Source: Sphingomonas sp. M1-B02
GTDB taxonomy: Bacteria > Pseudomonadota > Alphaproteobacteria > Sphingomonadales > Sphingomonadaceae
Assembly: GCF_026167525.1 (NCBI RefSeq)
Contig: NZ_CP110679.1
Span: 2,715,501 to 2,779,500, forward strand
Length of the DNA stretch: 64,000 nt
Reading direction: 5' to 3'
Part shown: piece after piece, positions 8,501 to 18,333 of the stretch
Position numbering within the stretch: the first letter of the stretch is position 1
Layout: the number at the start of each line of letters is the position of its first letter
Made by a program: the position numbers and the translations under genes
The notes under the pieces: generated by a model
Database searches by the model: none
Told to the model about the DNA's origin: nothing
Seen by the model: only the letters and a program-made list of their open reading frames with translations

Positions 8501-9238
8501 TCAACGGCGGGTGATGCTTGCTCCGCCATCGATCAAATAATCGACCCCTGTGATCCAGGATGCCTCGTCAGAGCATAGAAACAGCGCGAGCGAAGCCACG
8601 TCCTCCGGCGTGCCAAGTCGACCCAGCGGATGCCGCGCGATATTGTCGCGACGCGCTGCATTGGGGTCAGGCTGCGATAGAAATCCTCCGCGCAGTAACG
8701 GAGTGTCGATCGATGCTGGCCGGATTGCGTTAACCCGAATCCGGTCTTCCGCCAGCTCAAGTGCGAGCGTTTTGGTGAAGCTATCGAGGGCAGCTTTGGA
8801 CGCGGCATAGGCGGCCAGATTGGGAGTTGCGAAGGAGGAGTTTATCGAAGAGATGAACAAGAATGCGCTATTCTCTTGCATTCGCATCGCGGGTGCAAAC
8901 GCGTGCGCTAGGCGGAAAGCGCCCCCAACGTTGACGTCCATGACGGCGAGAAGGAACCCGCTGTCGGTATCTAGAGTTTTTGCCCGTGCGCCCATCGCGG
9001 CCGCGTGGACGACGATGGTCGGCTGCATGCCGCCTGATGCAATGGCCTTAGCGGCTCCATCCACCGACAAGTCGCTGGCCATATCGCAGGTCAGGTTGAT
9101 CTCGCCGCAGTCCGGCAATACCAGATCAAGGGCCGCGATGCGGCACCCTTCCAGCGCGAAGCGCTGAGCGATCGCACCGCCGATCCCACCTGCAGCTCCA
9201 GTCACAACGGCGCTATGACCTTTTAGTCTTCCGCTCAT
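8501..9238 (-). CDS. Short-chain dehydrogenase/reductase, sugar or keto-deoxy acid dehydrogenase
   Basis: The 245-residue protein is a classical SDR: TGAAGGIG cofactor loop (residues 13-20), Asp38 at the end of the second strand (NAD preference), Asn103, Ser130/131, and the catalytic Tyr144 and Lys148 (YAASK). The usual NNAG motif reads HAAA. In comparable clusters such SDRs are 2-keto-3-deoxy-L-fuconate 4-dehydrogenase, or the sugar 1-dehydrogenase; the sequence alone does not choose. Its ATG overlaps the stop codon of the kinase gene by four bases, so the two are translationally coupled and belong to the MFS-kinase-SDR operon. Confidence 0.88.
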   Translation of the reverse strand: MSGRLKGHSAVVTGAAGGIGGAIAQRFALEGCRIAALDLVLPDCGEINLTCDMASDLSVDGAAKAIASGGMQPTIVVHAAAMGARAKTLDTDSGFLLAVMDVNVGGAFRLAHAFAPAMRMQENSAFLFISSINSSFATPNLAAYAASKAALDSFTKTLALELAEDRIRVNAIRPASIDTPLLRGGFLSQPDPNAARRDNIARHPLGRLGTPEDVASLALFLCSDEASWITGVDYLIDGGASITRR

Positions 9239-10152
9239 GCGCTGTGCTCCAGTTCGGGCATCATCTGACGAAGTCGTGCAAAGCCGGTGGCTGACAGTTG
9301 GTCATTGTCCACGAGCCGAGCCTCCATACCCAGATAGTTGATCGCGGCACAGAACAGCGGCGCAACCTCGTCCCCGCCTGTGATGAAACACGCTCGATCA
9401 GTCATCGACTGGAGATTTTCGCTTACATCGGCGCCTATGAGGAGGCCCCACAAATAGGATGCTGCTTCCTTCTCGCTGAACTGTCGCGCCATTACCGCCG
9501 TTCGTGCGGAAAACAGCAAACGAGCTAGGCCGCGACCGTCCGCAGCACGATCAAGTCCGGCCCGGAAGGCATTTCCATCGCACGCCGGCGCCGTCATCAG
9601 CGGCGCCAATATACTGCGGTGCTCGAGCGCGCGATAAAGTTCGACCGTCATCGACGTGTGGAAGCTGACGATTCGTGCTTGGCTGAGTTGAAGCCACTTG
9701 CCATGCATTCCGGGCACTGACAACAAAAGGGCGTCACCGGCTTCGGTTTGATCGATGAGGCCGAGGGCAGAAACCTCCTCGCCACGTAAAACATCAGGAT
9801 CGCCGAAGCGCGACGTGCACGACAAGCCTGGCAGTATGGTCAAACTCAAATCCTCGAGTTGTACCTGGCGAGCGTGCGTCGCGATTTGCCTCGCTGTTGC
9901 GGGGCATGGTAACTGAGTATTTGACCCGATGCCTAGCGGAGATCCAATCATTCCTGCCAACAACATCGGATCCATTGCGTCAGGCCATCGTGACCGCAAC
10001 CCTCGCAACCGCGAGAACTTGCCCGCGTGGTCGAGATTGACCAGCCGCACGTCTTCAATGACGCGGTCTAGAACTGATCCATCCGTTGCGATTAGCCGCG
10101 CGGACATCCGTGTAGTGCCCCATTCAACCGCGATGAATGTGCCTTGGGTCAC
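9235..10152 (-). CDS. dgoK: 2-dehydro-3-deoxygalactonokinase (DgoK family)
   Basis: The 305-residue product fits the DgoK family in length and motifs: the N-terminal VEWGTTRMSARLI phosphate loop, DVLRGEEVSALGL, PGMHGKWLQL (usually PGTHSKW) and a C-terminal FITGGDEVAPLF glycine motif. The family phosphorylates 2-keto-3-deoxy-D-galactonate, the step after aldonate dehydration in the De Ley-Doudoroff route. No typical KDPGal aldolase gene is visible in the window; the DHDPS-family protein may replace it or the aldolase is elsewhere. The gene overlaps both neighbours by four bases (ATGA type), which marks a tight operon: permease, kinase, SDR. Confidence 0.85.
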   Translation of the reverse strand: MTQGTFIAVEWGTTRMSARLIATDGSVLDRVIEDVRLVNLDHAGKFSRLRGLRSRWPDAMDPMLLAGMIGSPLGIGSNTQLPCPATARQIATHARQVQLEDLSLTILPGLSCTSRFGDPDVLRGEEVSALGLIDQTEAGDALLLSVPGMHGKWLQLSQARIVSFHTSMTVELYRALEHRSILAPLMTAPACDGNAFRAGLDRAADGRGLARLLFSARTAVMARQFSEKEAASYLWGLLIGADVSENLQSMTDRACFITGGDEVAPLFCAAINYLGMEARLVDNDQLSATGFARLRQMMPELEHSA

Positions 10153-11432
10153 GCGCGCGCTTCCCGCTGAGCCATCGACTCACCAGTCGTTGCCAGGAAC
10201 GCCGCGACTACGCCGAGCGGATAGGCCACGGCGATAACCAGGAACATCGGACGATAGGTGAGTCCGGCGACAAGTTGGCCGACCATGTAGGTGGATGCGA
10301 TCGTGACGAGGCCGGTGACGATCGAGCCGATGCCCATGACCTTGCCAATATGGCGGGTCGGATAAAGGTCGATTGGTAGCGCGGTCTGATTAGTTACCCA
10401 TGCAGTGTGGCAGAAAGCGACGATTGCGCCCAACAGGAGGCTTATCGCGACTCGCGGCTCGAGCGCGTTAAGTGCGCCGAGCGGCGCGATCGCTGCGACC
10501 GCGCCCATGACGTACACGCGTGCGCGCGCTGGTCGCACTCCGCGCTTGACGACCATCCCGGAGGCGACCCCGCCGAGGACCGCGCCTAATCCTGCGGAGG
10601 CATAGACCACCCACGTCGTCCGTCCCATCTCCGCAACGGAAAGACCGCGTTCCTCAGTGAGATACTTGGGGAACCAAAACAGGTAAAAGAACCACACCGG
10701 GTTGGTCAGCATATTGGAGACCGCGTAGAACCAAACGCCACGCGTGCGCATCACGCTAACCCATCCTCGCCAGCCGGAATCGTCGATCGGTTCAGATCGC
10801 TCGGCTACGACCTCCACGTCGCCCGTACGGTCTTCCTGATAAATCGGGAGGGGCTGGTTGGGGCGATATAGGATCAGCCAGGCAGCTACCCACACCAAGC
10901 CGAGCGCACCACTAATAACGAACGTCATCCGCCAGCCGACCGCCAGGAACAGCATCGCCATCACAGCCGGTGCGATCGCGGCTCCGAAATGCGCTGCGGA
11001 CGAATATATCCCGATTGCCAGCGCGCGTTCTCGCTGGGGAAACCATTCGCGTACCAATTTTGGCGACGCGATCCAGTTACCCGCCTCGCCGAGGCCGAGC
11101 GCAAACCGACTGGCGCCAAGTTGCCAGATGTTGTTTGCTAGGCCAGTGCACGCGCTGGCGAGCGACCACCAGCCGACGAATATGATCATGCTCCACCGCG
11201 CGCCGACGCGATCGACGATGAATGCGGCCACTAATCCGCCGATCATATACGCGACGAGGAATGCATTGACGACGGCTGCGTAGCCCTTGTCATCAATCTC
11301 TAGTTCGCCTTGGACAGCACCAGCCATTAGCCCGAGCGTCTGGCGATCTAGATAGTTGAGCAGCGCCGCTAAGGCGAGCATCGCGACGAGCGGCCATCGG
11401 AAACGCGCCATCTTCGTGGCTGCGACTGTCAT
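10149..11432 (-). CDS. MFS transporter, anion:cation symporter (hexuronate/galactonate) type
   Basis: The 427-residue protein shows about twelve hydrophobic segments and the N-terminal signature LNYLDRQTLGLMAG found in the ACS branch of the major facilitator superfamily (ExuT, DgoT, glucarate transporters). These proteins import sugar acids with protons; the closely related sphingomonad members may take neutral sugars as well. I chose ATG at 11432 with GGAGAGG nine bases upstream instead of the longer frame to 11486. It is the first gene of an operon with dgoK and the SDR, so its substrate is likely the sugar or sugar acid degraded here. Confidence 0.88.
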   Translation of the reverse strand: MTVAATKMARFRWPLVAMLALAALLNYLDRQTLGLMAGAVQGELEIDDKGYAAVVNAFLVAYMIGGLVAAFIVDRVGARWSMIIFVGWWSLASACTGLANNIWQLGASRFALGLGEAGNWIASPKLVREWFPQRERALAIGIYSSAAHFGAAIAPAVMAMLFLAVGWRMTFVISGALGLVWVAAWLILYRPNQPLPIYQEDRTGDVEVVAERSEPIDDSGWRGWVSVMRTRGVWFYAVSNMLTNPVWFFYLFWFPKYLTEERGLSVAEMGRTTWVVYASAGLGAVLGGVASGMVVKRGVRPARARVYVMGAVAAIAPLGALNALEPRVAISLLLGAIVAFCHTAWVTNQTALPIDLYPTRHIGKVMGIGSIVTGLVTIASTYMVGQLVAGLTYRPMFLVIAVAYPLGVVAAFLATTGESMAQREARA

Positions 11433-11492
11433 TATTAGGACCTCTCCCCAAGGCTGTGCGACATGCCCATCGGACTGCAACCTCACGCGGCT

Positions 11493-11521
11493 TTCATAGG
11501 CGTACGTGTCATCTATAGCAA
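11493..11521 (-). promoter_or_regulatory. Putative promoter of the permease-dgoK-SDR operon
   Basis: On the minus strand TTGCTA (11521-11516) is followed after 17 bases by TATGAA (11498-11493), a reasonable sigma-70-like pair about 60 bases upstream of the permease start. The remaining bases between here and 11672 show no gene. Confidence 0.4.
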
Positions 11522-11672
11522 CATCGAGAATCGCCTTGGTGAGATGGGGCGTGCTCGGAAGCCTTGAGGATTTGCGGAAAGCAAAGTTAACTACCTAGCA
11601 CAATGAGCGCGGCATGGATCTCTGGCACCAGATGCTTGCTGAAATGTAAGGGTAGCTAGTGCTGCGTCATTA

Positions 11673-12713
11673 TCATCGCGCAAAGCTGATTGAGCCCGCC
11701 CAATCGACCGAGGTTACCGTGCCATGGGGTACGAACAACGTGGCCTCGAGGGTCGTTGATCGCGTCTCTCCTGGCTGCAAGGTGACTGCGCTTCCGCGTG
11801 CCGCGGCTGTCGCCACGGAGGGCAGATCGCAGGCGGGTTCAATCGCCAGCATTTGACGCGCCCCATACCACGGATACCCGGACTCGCCTCCTGCAACGCG
11901 CCATATACCCATCATTGGGAAAACTCGTTCGTCCCATCGCAGAGCGACCGCCGCCCCTCGTCGGTCGTTCGAGATCGCGAACCAGCCTTCCTCGAAGCCG
12001 TCAACGCGGTGGAAGTCGGCAATCCCCGTCGTGGCCTCTGGAAAGCGACCCAATTCGGCTAGCGTTGTGCCAAGAAGTGGGCGGTTGTCCGCTGACTTCA
12101 CAAGTGATGGCGGCAGATCGATTCGCGTGCCGTTTTCGATCAGCGGGGCGCCGAAGGTCGGGTGATGCCCCCACAAGACATCGATTGGTACCGCCGCTTC
12201 ACTGGTGATAGCCTCTTCGAGCACTAGCGTCGATGATGCCACGTCGATCGAAAAGCGTCGTTCGATCAAAAGCGGCAGGCGTCGAAGTCGCACATGCGCG
12301 CATAGCGCGACGCGATCTTCGCCGTCCTCCTCTACATGGGCATCCCAGCCAAGAAAGGTGGCTTCGCCGTGGAAGCCAAACGAGGCGCCTTGGTGCTGAC
12401 ACGGCTCGGGTCCATTCGGTAGCATGATGTACCACCCGCCCGGAAATGCATCGCGAAACGGGCCCTCAGCCAATGGTGAGCTGAACCGGTCCCCAGCTCT
12501 CGCCGTCCCCGCGGGCGCTTGGGTGAGCATCTCCGTATCGCTCGGCTTGTGAAGCAATTCGAGGATATCAGTGCCCTTGTCGATGCAAATCACCGCACGC
12601 ACAATCGCATTCTCGATGGAGATACACCGTAAGCCCCGCCACAGGAAATCGCGTGTCCGGCAGCCATGGTTCCGGTGCGCGGCCCGTGGCAGAAACCCAA
12701 GATCATTGTTCAT
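11673..12713 (-). CDS. Aldose-1-epimerase-like (galactose mutarotase fold) protein
   Basis: The 346-residue protein has features of the galactose-mutarotase superfamily: an early MLPNGPEPC motif, FGFHGEA in the region where a catalytic His is expected, WGHHPTFG with paired histidines, and a late LAIEPACDLP with the acidic residue. Related proteins (aldose 1-epimerase and DUF4432 types) interconvert sugar anomers or bind sugars. It reads leftward toward the permease operon, with 240 bases between, and diverges from the Zn alcohol dehydrogenase. A role in presenting the correct anomer to the sugar dehydrogenase fits the cluster. GGGAG lies eight bases before the ATG. Confidence 0.75.
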   Translation of the reverse strand: MNNDLGFLPRAAHRNHGCRTRDFLWRGLRCISIENAIVRAVICIDKGTDILELLHKPSDTEMLTQAPAGTARAGDRFSSPLAEGPFRDAFPGGWYIMLPNGPEPCQHQGASFGFHGEATFLGWDAHVEEDGEDRVALCAHVRLRRLPLLIERRFSIDVASSTLVLEEAITSEAAVPIDVLWGHHPTFGAPLIENGTRIDLPPSLVKSADNRPLLGTTLAELGRFPEATTGIADFHRVDGFEEGWFAISNDRRGAAVALRWDERVFPMMGIWRVAGGESGYPWYGARQMLAIEPACDLPSVATAAARGSAVTLQPGETRSTTLEATLFVPHGTVTSVDWAGSISFAR

Positions 12714-13234
12714 TATCCACTCCCGTTGAATCTCACTTTCCGTTGCTAAAAAAGGGATGTCAATTCGATTTACGAGAAGGATATGGCTGTTTCGAAAGGA
12801 CGTGGATCGGAGGGAGCGGCGCAGCCGGAACTAAGCTGTAAAGCCCGAAGCAGCGGCATAGCGCATCAAGCCGCGTTCTTATTATTGCGCATTGATAGGT
12901 AGCCGCACAAAACCTGGCTGAAAGGGATTAAGACGCGACCGCTGACTGGGTCAAAGATAGCCTCACCTTCTGTGTTGTGATTAGCTTCCAGTGCCATCAG
13001 GTGTGCGTTTCCAGGCTGGTGCCTTCGCGTGCCGGCCCACAATAGTTAAGGGCAAAGATAAACGGCATTCGCCCAACAGCTTCCGATCCGCCCCCGATGG
13101 ATGCCCTAAATTGGTCGAACCGGACTGGGACGCTGTTAACTAGGCCGATACGATCGCGGTGGCTTCCTACCGTGGCCTTGCGAAACCCGGCGTCCCTCTA
13201 TAAGGTTGCTTTAATAGACATAGAGAGGGGGCTG
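12714..13234. other. Divergent intergenic region, no gene seen
   Basis: These 521 bases separate the epimerase-like gene from the Zn alcohol dehydrogenase. No supported ORF is present. A possible promoter for the dehydrogenase is TTGCGA at 13178-13183 with TATAAG at 13199-13204 (spacing 15, short). The shared TTAGCTACAT element was not found here. Confidence 0.4.
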
Positions 13235-14257
13235 ATGAGAGGGCTTGTAATAGATCGCCAAGAAAGTACGCGGATGGTTGAAATCCATGGCAGCGCACCG
13301 GGCCCTGGCGAAGTAGAAGTCGCTGTCCGTCACGTCGGACTCTGCGGAAGCGATCTGAGCACCTTCGTCGGCGCCAACCCGTTGGTCACGCTGCCGCGTA
13401 TTCCCGGACATGAGATTGGGGGCGAAATCGTCGCACTAGGTGAGGGCGTATCTGGCATCGCCTTGGGACAGCGTGTCACTATCATGCCGTATACCGCTTG
13501 CGGCACTTGTACTTCATGTCGGCGGGGACGCATCAACGCGTGCCGCTACAATCGCACTCTTGGGGTGCAGCAGGATGGCGCCTTAACGGAGCGCATCGTG
13601 GTTCCCTTCGACAAGGTGCTCCCCAATGACACCCTGCCGCCACGATTTCTGGTTTTGATTGAACCAATTTCTGTCGGTTTTCACGCGGTCGCGCGCGGAC
13701 GCGTCAAGCAGGGTGACCGCGTGCTCGTCATCGGTGTCGGCATGATAGGCGCGGGCGCTATCCTGGCGGCAGTGCGCGCCGGTGCGGAGGTCACGGCGAT
13801 GGACATTTCCGACGAAAAAACCGCAATCGCGCGCCGGCTCGGTGCCCAACACACGATTAACAGCGCTACAGAGGATGCCACCGCCCGAACTGAGGCGATC
13901 ACTAACGGAGATGCCTTCGATGTCGTGATCGAGGCCGTGGGTGCGCCGCAGACTTTCACTCTTGCGGTCGATCTTGCCTGCTATTGCGGCCGGGTTGTCT
14001 ACATTGGCTATTCGAAGACACCGGTAAGCTATCGCACCGAACTCTTTAACCTAAAGGAGCTCGATATTCTAGGGTCGCGGAATGCAACACTCAACGACTT
14101 TAAAGCCGCCGCGGATTGCCTTGAGACAATGGGTGCATGTGCCGGCATGCTGATCTCCAAGACATTCAGCTTCAAGGATGCGTGCCAAGCCCTGCCCTAC
14201 TTCAACGCAAATCGAGCAAGCACCCTCAAGGTGGTAATCGAAATTGCGAAAAGCTGA
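13235..14257 (+). CDS. Zinc-dependent medium-chain alcohol dehydrogenase, polyol/aldonate type
   Basis: The 340-residue product has the MDR layout: catalytic Zn ligands in VGLCGSD and GHEIGGE, a structural zinc loop [15 protein letters not shown], and the Rossmann motif [11 protein letters not shown]. Such enzymes oxidise a secondary hydroxyl of polyols or aldonates (sorbitol, threonine, L-galactonate 5-dehydrogenase types). The ATG at 13235 has GAGAGGGG just upstream; the frame upstream to 13097 is not similar to the family. The next gene, an aldo/keto reductase, overlaps its end, so the two dehydrogenases are made together and may work in sequence on the sugar and its acid. Confidence 0.85.
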   Translation: MRGLVIDRQESTRMVEIHGSAPGPGEVEVAVRHVGLCGSDLSTFVGANPLVTLPRIPGHEIGGEIVALGEGVSGIALGQRVTIMPYTACGTCTSCRRGRINACRYNRTLGVQQDGALTERIVVPFDKVLPNDTLPPRFLVLIEPISVGFHAVARGRVKQGDRVLVIGVGMIGAGAILAAVRAGAEVTAMDISDEKTAIARRLGAQHTINSATEDATARTEAITNGDAFDVVIEAVGAPQTFTLAVDLACYCGRVVYIGYSKTPVSYRTELFNLKELDILGSRNATLNDFKAAADCLETMGACAGMLISKTFSFKDACQALPYFNANRASTLKVVIEIAKS

Positions 14258-15293
14258 CCGAGTGGTTCCCTCAGCAAGCCATATACTGGACCGAACCGGT
14301 CTATCGTTGCCCCAAGTCGGCTTCGGGGCCAGCGGAATTGGCAATCTAGGCCGAGCAATAGGTGACACAGAAGCAGACGCAGCCCTCTCCAGCGCGTGGG
14401 ATGCGGGGTTTCGCTATTTCGACACCGCGCCCCTTTACGGATTTGGGCTGAGCGAACTTAGATTGGGCCGTTTCCTCCGCCTTCAATCGCGCGCGGACTA
14501 TGTGGTTTCGACAAAGGTCGGACGCTATTTCGTTCCAACTCATGGCGCGCCCTCCAATAGCGGTCTTTGGACCGACCCACTACCGATGCGGCCGGTACTG
14601 GATTATGGATACGACGCAACATTCCGTGCCCTGGAACAATCACACGCCCGTACCGGTATCGACAAATTCGACGTGGTCTATATTCATGACCTCGACCGCC
14701 GAAACGCCGGCGGCGCCTTCGATCGCCAGTATGACGCCGCGATCCAGGGGGCCTATCGCGCCCTTACCGAGTTGCGTGCTGCTGGCGTAGTGAGGGCGAT
14801 AGGCTTTGGTATCAACGAAGCCGATGTCGCCTCCACGCTGATGAATGACACGGACTGCGATCTGCTCATGTTGGCCGGACGCTATACCCTGTTAGAACAA
14901 TCCGCCCTCGACGAGGCCCTACCACTTGCACTCAGGCGCGGGATTGGCATCGTCGCTGCCGGAATCTACAACTCCGGAATTCTTGCGACAGGGGCGGTCG
15001 GGGGTGGGAGCTACGATTACGGTTTGGCGCCTCCGAGAATCGTCGAACGCGTGCGGTCGATTGAGGCGATATGCCGGCGCCACGCCGTAACTCTAATTAC
15101 CGCGGCGACGCAATTTCCGATGCTGCACCCTGCAATATGCTCTACGGTGATCGGCCTCACCCAGCCGGACCGTATCCGTGCGATCCCGGCCATGTTCGAA
15201 ACTCCCGTGCCCGCCGCACTTTGGGAGGAGTTACATAGTGTGGGGTTGCTCCGACGGCCCGGCGACCCTCCAGCACGGGACCCTTTTTTGTAG
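14244..15293 (+). CDS. Aldo/keto reductase, L-fucose (D-threo-aldose) 1-dehydrogenase type
   Basis: The product (349 residues from TTG 14244, or 343 from GTG 14262) is a TIM-barrel aldo/keto reductase with the tetrad Asp60 (YFDTAPLYG), Tyr65, Lys91 (STKVGR) and His148 (YIHDL). Its length, early [14 protein letters not shown] and late ATQFPMLHP and STVIGLT segments resemble the L-fucose/D-threo-aldose 1-dehydrogenase and L-galactose dehydrogenase group, which oxidise the anomeric carbon to a lactone. The TTG start has AAGGTGG nine bases upstream and overlaps the preceding gene by 14 bases. With the lactonase at 27063 and the mutarotase at 25650 it forms the entry steps of a non-phosphorylating sugar route. 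Confidence 0.82.
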   Translation: MRKADRVVPSASHILDRTGLSLPQVGFGASGIGNLGRAIGDTEADAALSSAWDAGFRYFDTAPLYGFGLSELRLGRFLRLQSRADYVVSTKVGRYFVPTHGAPSNSGLWTDPLPMRPVLDYGYDATFRALEQSHARTGIDKFDVVYIHDLDRRNAGGAFDRQYDAAIQGAYRALTELRAAGVVRAIGFGINEADVASTLMNDTDCDLLMLAGRYTLLEQSALDEALPLALRRGIGIVAAGIYNSGILATGAVGGGSYDYGLAPPRIVERVRSIEAICRRHAVTLITAATQFPMLHPAICSTVIGLTQPDRIRAIPAMFETPVPAALWEELHSVGLLRRPGDPPARDPFL

Positions 15294-15832
15294 CGTTGAT
15301 CGACGCAACCGGCGTCCTGGTTATCACGCAGGCGCGCTTCGGATAGGTTACAAAAGTAAGCGCTATCTAGAACCCGAACGTACAACGATGCCAAGCAATA
15401 TGCGGGCCGACTAGAGATACCCTGATATCGAGATCATCGGCCCTCGCAGTCCGTACTCGATCAAGAGGAGGCCCATAATCAACGGAAATTCTGCGCGCGT
15501 TACACTGACATGCGATCGTTAATCGGAAGACGCTGGCCTGCAAACGTCCAGTTCCCGCTTATACCCTTGACCCACCTAGGGCGGACCGAGCCTAGTACAC
15601 CACTCTCTGCAATAACTGATTGTAGACAGTGCCCATGCCCTTGGGCAGGTTCGCCGCGCCAGCACGAGCGCGGGGATGGCGGCTGCTACGTTGCGGTGCC
15701 GGCCCACCGATCCCTCAATCGCCGGCGCACGCGATCTAGTAAATTTCAATAGCAATGCCAGTCTATTTCCCTAGACACACGCTACACAATTGCTACTATC
15801 GCCACAAAATATTGAGGAGATGGAGCGTGGAT
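15294..15832. other. Intergenic region before the FAD enzyme, no gene seen
   Basis: About 540 bases without a supported gene. Short frames lack ribosome binding sites and family similarity. Near the right end AATTGCTACTATC and an AT-rich stretch precede GAGGAG and the start of the FAD-dependent oxidoreductase, so the promoter of that gene probably lies within the last 100 bases. Confidence 0.4.
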
Positions 15833-17614
15833 ATGAGTTCGTGGAGGACGATACCCAAGGTTCGAGACGGCCTCCGGCTAATCGGTCGATCTTGGTTCGC
15901 GAGCCGGACCGTTGCGCGAATTACAGGCTCCTCCGTCTTTGCTAATCTCGTTGCCCTAGCGTTCGCGATCTTCGCTGTCGGCCCGGTCAACGCGAATGGT
16001 TTGCGAAACGTCGATGTCGTCGTTTACGGCGCGACGCCTTCTGGCATTATGGCTGCAGTGGCCGCGAGACGACAAGGTCGGTCGGTGCTTGTAGTGGAAG
16101 CGTCGGGCCATATCGGCGGGATGGTGACCGGGGGCATAGGGTCGACCGACACAGGAACTCCCGAATTGGTGGGCGGTCTCGCGAGTGAATTCTTTAGCGA
16201 AGTGCACCGGCGCGGACTCGCGCGGCGCACGACTAAGCACGTCGTGCAGTTTCGCGGAACGACAATACCTTGGTACGAACCTCGCCCTTGGGATCTCGAG
16301 GCGCACATTGCGGCAGGCGTGATGCGAGACATGATCCGCAAAGATAACATCGACGTGATGACGGGCCATGGAATTAAGCGGGTCACGTCGCGCGATGGTA
16401 AAATACAGCAAATTCTTCTGTCCAGCCGCACGCGAATTCGCGGTAAAGTCTTCATAGACGCGAGTTACGAAGGAGATCTCCTCGCCCTGAGCGGTGTTCC
16501 TTTTACCCACGGTCGGGAGAGTGCAGCGAAATACGGGGAAAGCCTCGCTGGTATACGCTCACCTCATTATATCAAGGACTATACAGAGGCTGAATACGCT
16601 ACGCCGACTAAGACGTATATGCACCACGGTCAGTTCGGCGCGCCGTTGCGCGCAAGGCGCAACGGCAAACTGTTGCCGGGCGTGGAGGCGGGGCCGCTTG
16701 GTATTGTTGGTTCTGCAGATAGCCGATTACAGGCGTTCTGTTTCCGGCTGAGCGTTACTCAAGACAAGCGGCTGAAGCGTGATTGGTGGAAACCAAAGAA
16801 TTATGATCCAGAACAATACCAGGTTTTGCTAGACTATGTTCTCGCACATCCCGGCATAACTTTCACGAGACTTATTCATGTCAGTCCAGTGCCGGGTGGA
16901 AAGTGGGACCTGAACGCAAGCGGCCCCTTCTCCACCGACTTCGTAGGCGGGAACCGGGGATTTTTGGAACTCACCCCGTCCGGACGTGCTCGCATGGTCG
17001 AAGCTCACAAGGCTTACCAGCAGGGTTTTCTATGGTTCCTAGCGCACGATCCGCGGCTGCCGGCACAATTGCGCGAAGAGGTGACGAGCTGGGGCCCATC
17101 TCGTGACGAATGGGTCGACAACGACAATTGGCCTCCTCAACTCTATATACGCGAAGCTCGCCGGATGATCGGTAGCTATGTGATGACGCAGATGGATCTC
17201 ACCGAGCGCAAGGTACAAGTGGACTCAATCGGAATGGGCTCGTTCATCATGGATTCGCACTGGGTCCGACGCTATGAAGATGACGATGGTACGATTAAGG
17301 TTGAAGGCCATCTTGATGAGTCGGTTCGATTGGAAAAGGCGCCTTATGAGATTTCGTATCGAGCTATCATTCCCAAACGGGAGCATGCCGAAAATTTGAT
17401 TGTGCCGGTGGCTCTATCGGCGACGCACGTGGCAATCGGCTCAATTCGTATGGAGCCAGTCTACATGATCCTTGGTCAAGCGGCTGGGACCGCCGCTGCC
17501 ATCGCGCTGGAAGACAAAGTCCCCGTCCAGAAAATCAATATTCGTACGCTCCAGTCGCGGCTGATTGCTGAGGGCCAGATTCTTCATAAGACTCAAGCGA
17601 GAACAGGGACCTGA
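15833..17614 (+). CDS. Exported FAD-dependent oxidoreductase (FAD_oxidored/xanthan-lyase-associated family)
   Basis: The 593-residue protein starts with a long basic N-region and a hydrophobic stretch (SVFANLVALAFAIFAVG) ending near NANG, a likely export signal. The FAD site follows at once: VVVYGATPSG, then VLVVEASGHIGGMVTGG. The C-terminal part has the second FAD motif (RMEPVYMILGQAAGTAAA). This fits the FAD-dependent oxidoreductase family PF12831, frequent in carbohydrate utilisation loci of Bacteroidetes, Planctomycetes and sphingomonads. The substrate is unknown; a periplasmic oxidation of the sugar or a linked group is plausible. ATG at 15833 has TGGAG seven bases before; GTG at 15827 with GAGGAG is a near-equal alternative. 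Confidence 0.78.
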   Translation: MSSWRTIPKVRDGLRLIGRSWFASRTVARITGSSVFANLVALAFAIFAVGPVNANGLRNVDVVVYGATPSGIMAAVAARRQGRSVLVVEASGHIGGMVTGGIGSTDTGTPELVGGLASEFFSEVHRRGLARRTTKHVVQFRGTTIPWYEPRPWDLEAHIAAGVMRDMIRKDNIDVMTGHGIKRVTSRDGKIQQILLSSRTRIRGKVFIDASYEGDLLALSGVPFTHGRESAAKYGESLAGIRSPHYIKDYTEAEYATPTKTYMHHGQFGAPLRARRNGKLLPGVEAGPLGIVGSADSRLQAFCFRLSVTQDKRLKRDWWKPKNYDPEQYQVLLDYVLAHPGITFTRLIHVSPVPGGKWDLNASGPFSTDFVGGNRGFLELTPSGRARMVEAHKAYQQGFLWFLAHDPRLPAQLREEVTSWGPSRDEWVDNDNWPPQLYIREARRMIGSYVMTQMDLTERKVQVDSIGMGSFIMDSHWVRRYEDDDGTIKVEGHLDESVRLEKAPYEISYRAIIPKREHAENLIVPVALSATHVAIGSIRMEPVYMILGQAAGTAAAIALEDKVPVQKINIRTLQSRLIAEGQILHKTQARTGT

Positions 17615-18333
17615 GTCGAAATCGATGCATCGCCTTTAGGCTGATAATGAATCAGAATTGATCCCGGCCGGATCGCGCTATCTCTTCGCGGCGAAGCCTA
17701 GGGCCCAGCTTCGAGCTGCTTAGAAGCCCAGATGTTGCTTCGGGTAACCCGATACCGGGTCGCGGCTTCGCCGGGGTAGGGATTTAAAGGAAGCGAGACC
17801 GACCCGACAATTTAGTGCGCCTCTGGCCCCGGTCGTTTGGCCATCCTCGTGCAGGTGTTGACGTACCTGACTGCTTCCAGCTCCCACAATGCAGGGGCGG
17901 GCCCAGTCTCCAATGCCCGGAAAGGAATGGCATGTGAACGGTCTGCTGTCAGCAGGTTCGGGGAAGCCGTCGCAATGCGACATTACCATCGAAAACCGAA
18001 ACCGCCCCACGATTGGTCCGTCGCGATTGCCCCGTAAAGATGGTGCCGTCTCAGATTGACATATGTAGCTAAAACCGCAACATTCCGTATGAACATGGAT
18101 GGGAATTTATGTCGCTATCAGGCAGAGTTCGCGGCTTCAATTTTTCCGCACGCGCAAGTCGACGTCCGTTTGCGCGTAGCCCGTCCGGATATCTCAGCCG
18201 GTCTCCATTATACCTTATGAATGCCGGCCGCCTCTGAGTTGGATGGGCAGTATCGTGAGCCTGAGGCGAAGCACTTCTTAATAAGAGATTTTCCGAGCTA
18301 GCAGGAAGCGAGCCGGATCACAGGAGTTGGATG
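17615..18333. other. Long intergenic region with a copy of the shared element
   Basis: About 720 bases between the FAD enzyme and the second MFS gene hold no supported gene; frames on both strands lack start signals and similarity. The only structured part noticed is the shared promoter-like element at 18056-18081. The distance from that element to the MFS start (about 250 bases) is unusually long, so the leader could carry regulation or be the scar of a lost gene. Confidence 0.4.
18056..18081 (+). promoter_or_regulatory. Shared promoter element of the sugar island, copy 3 (with 2-base insertion)
   Basis: The plus strand reads TTGACATATGTAGCTAA, four bases, then GCAAC at the end. Compared with the copies before the two TonB receptors it has an extra AT after TTGACAT and otherwise keeps GTAGCTAA and GCAAC at the same distance. 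It would serve the MFS-CstA operon downstream. The insertion changes the helical phase, so it may be a weaker or non-functional site. Confidence 0.45.

Noticed and set aside
17720-18010. 97-codon minus-strand frame in the long gap after the FAD enzyme
   Set aside because: No similarity, no start signal, and mixed composition; the region is better described as non-coding.
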